Of a DNA stretch of 16,995 bases, positions 16,912 through 16,995 are shown one piece after another; the first letter of the stretch is position 1; each line of letters opens with the position of its first letter. The stretch is taken from positions 1 through 16,995 of the forward strand of contig NZOF01000074.1 in the NCBI GenBank assembly GCA_002695185.1, in the 5' to 3' direction. The notes under the pieces were generated by a model. It saw nothing but the letters and a program-made list of their open reading frames with translations, was not told the origin of the DNA and searched no databases. Both the position numbers and the translations under genes were made by a program. Origin of the DNA: Erythrobacter sp. (GTDB lineage Bacteria > Pseudomonadota > Alphaproteobacteria > Sphingomonadales > Sphingomonadaceae).

Positions 16912-16935
16912 GCCTGACGAGATAAGGGAGCCGAA

Positions 16936-16995
16936 ATGGCTAGCCTCAAGGAACTCAAGGGCCGGATCAACTCGGTCAAGTCGACCCAGAAGATC
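16936..16995 (+). CDS. atpG: F1 ATP synthase gamma subunit (partial, first 20 codons)
   Basis: The start of the gamma subunit, the rotor shaft in the centre of F1. Twenty codons read MASLKELKGRINSVKSTQKI, which is the canonical gamma N-terminus (the lysine/arginine-rich KxLKxRIxSVKsTQKI helix). A strong AAGGGAG lies five bases before the ATG. It starts 24 bases after the atpA stop in the same operon. The remaining roughly 270 codons are beyond the right edge. Confidence 0.95.
   Translation, partial: MASLKELKGRINSVKSTQKI

Overview
The window is GC-rich, densely packed bacterial chromosome from an alphaproteobacterium, most likely a sphingomonad of the Erythrobacteraceae type. This placement rests on an aerobic-type CobT, an atpH-atpA-atpG gene order, an Fe-S cluster photolyase, and priA and an FSA-type transaldolase lying close to the ATP synthase genes. 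The taxonomic call is inference from gene content and codon style; no rRNA is present to confirm it.

Layout. (1) Positions 1-2231, minus strand: a Tat-type DUF4197 lipoprotein gene, then a transaldolase / fructose-6-phosphate aldolase gene, then the start of cobT (cobaltochelatase subunit), which runs off the left edge. (2) 2297-4462, plus: priA, the replication restart helicase, divergent from the lipoprotein gene. (3) 4463-14814: about 10.3 kb of mixed cargo. It holds an exported HExxH metallopeptidase with TPR-like repeats, an Fe-S cryptochrome/photolyase, a convergent siderophore-interacting ferric reductase, a CPBP intramembrane protease, a cluster of poorly recognisable small secreted or membrane genes (one frameshifted), ada, and a divergent membrane-anchored trypsin-like protease. 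(4) 14815-16995, plus: the start of the F1 ATP synthase operon (atpH, atpA, first 20 codons of atpG).

Themes. Housekeeping genes flank an accessory block. Three genes serve DNA repair or replication restart: priA, photolyase and ada. Three encode proteases: metallopeptidase, CPBP and trypsin-like. One is tied to iron (the SIP reductase) and has a perfect 19-bp 9-1-9 palindrome, with Fur-box geometry, immediately before its start.

The least explained part is 9948-11891: a frameshifted exported protein, a small secreted protein with a cysteine pair, and a three-helix membrane protein, all in less GC-rich DNA. I see no CRISPR array, tRNA, rRNA, insertion sequence or phage gene. No convincing rho-independent terminator was found. 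I do not see a clear multi-gene novel defence or biosynthetic system; the best leads are the unknown small-gene cluster, the fsa leader hairpin and the SIP operator.
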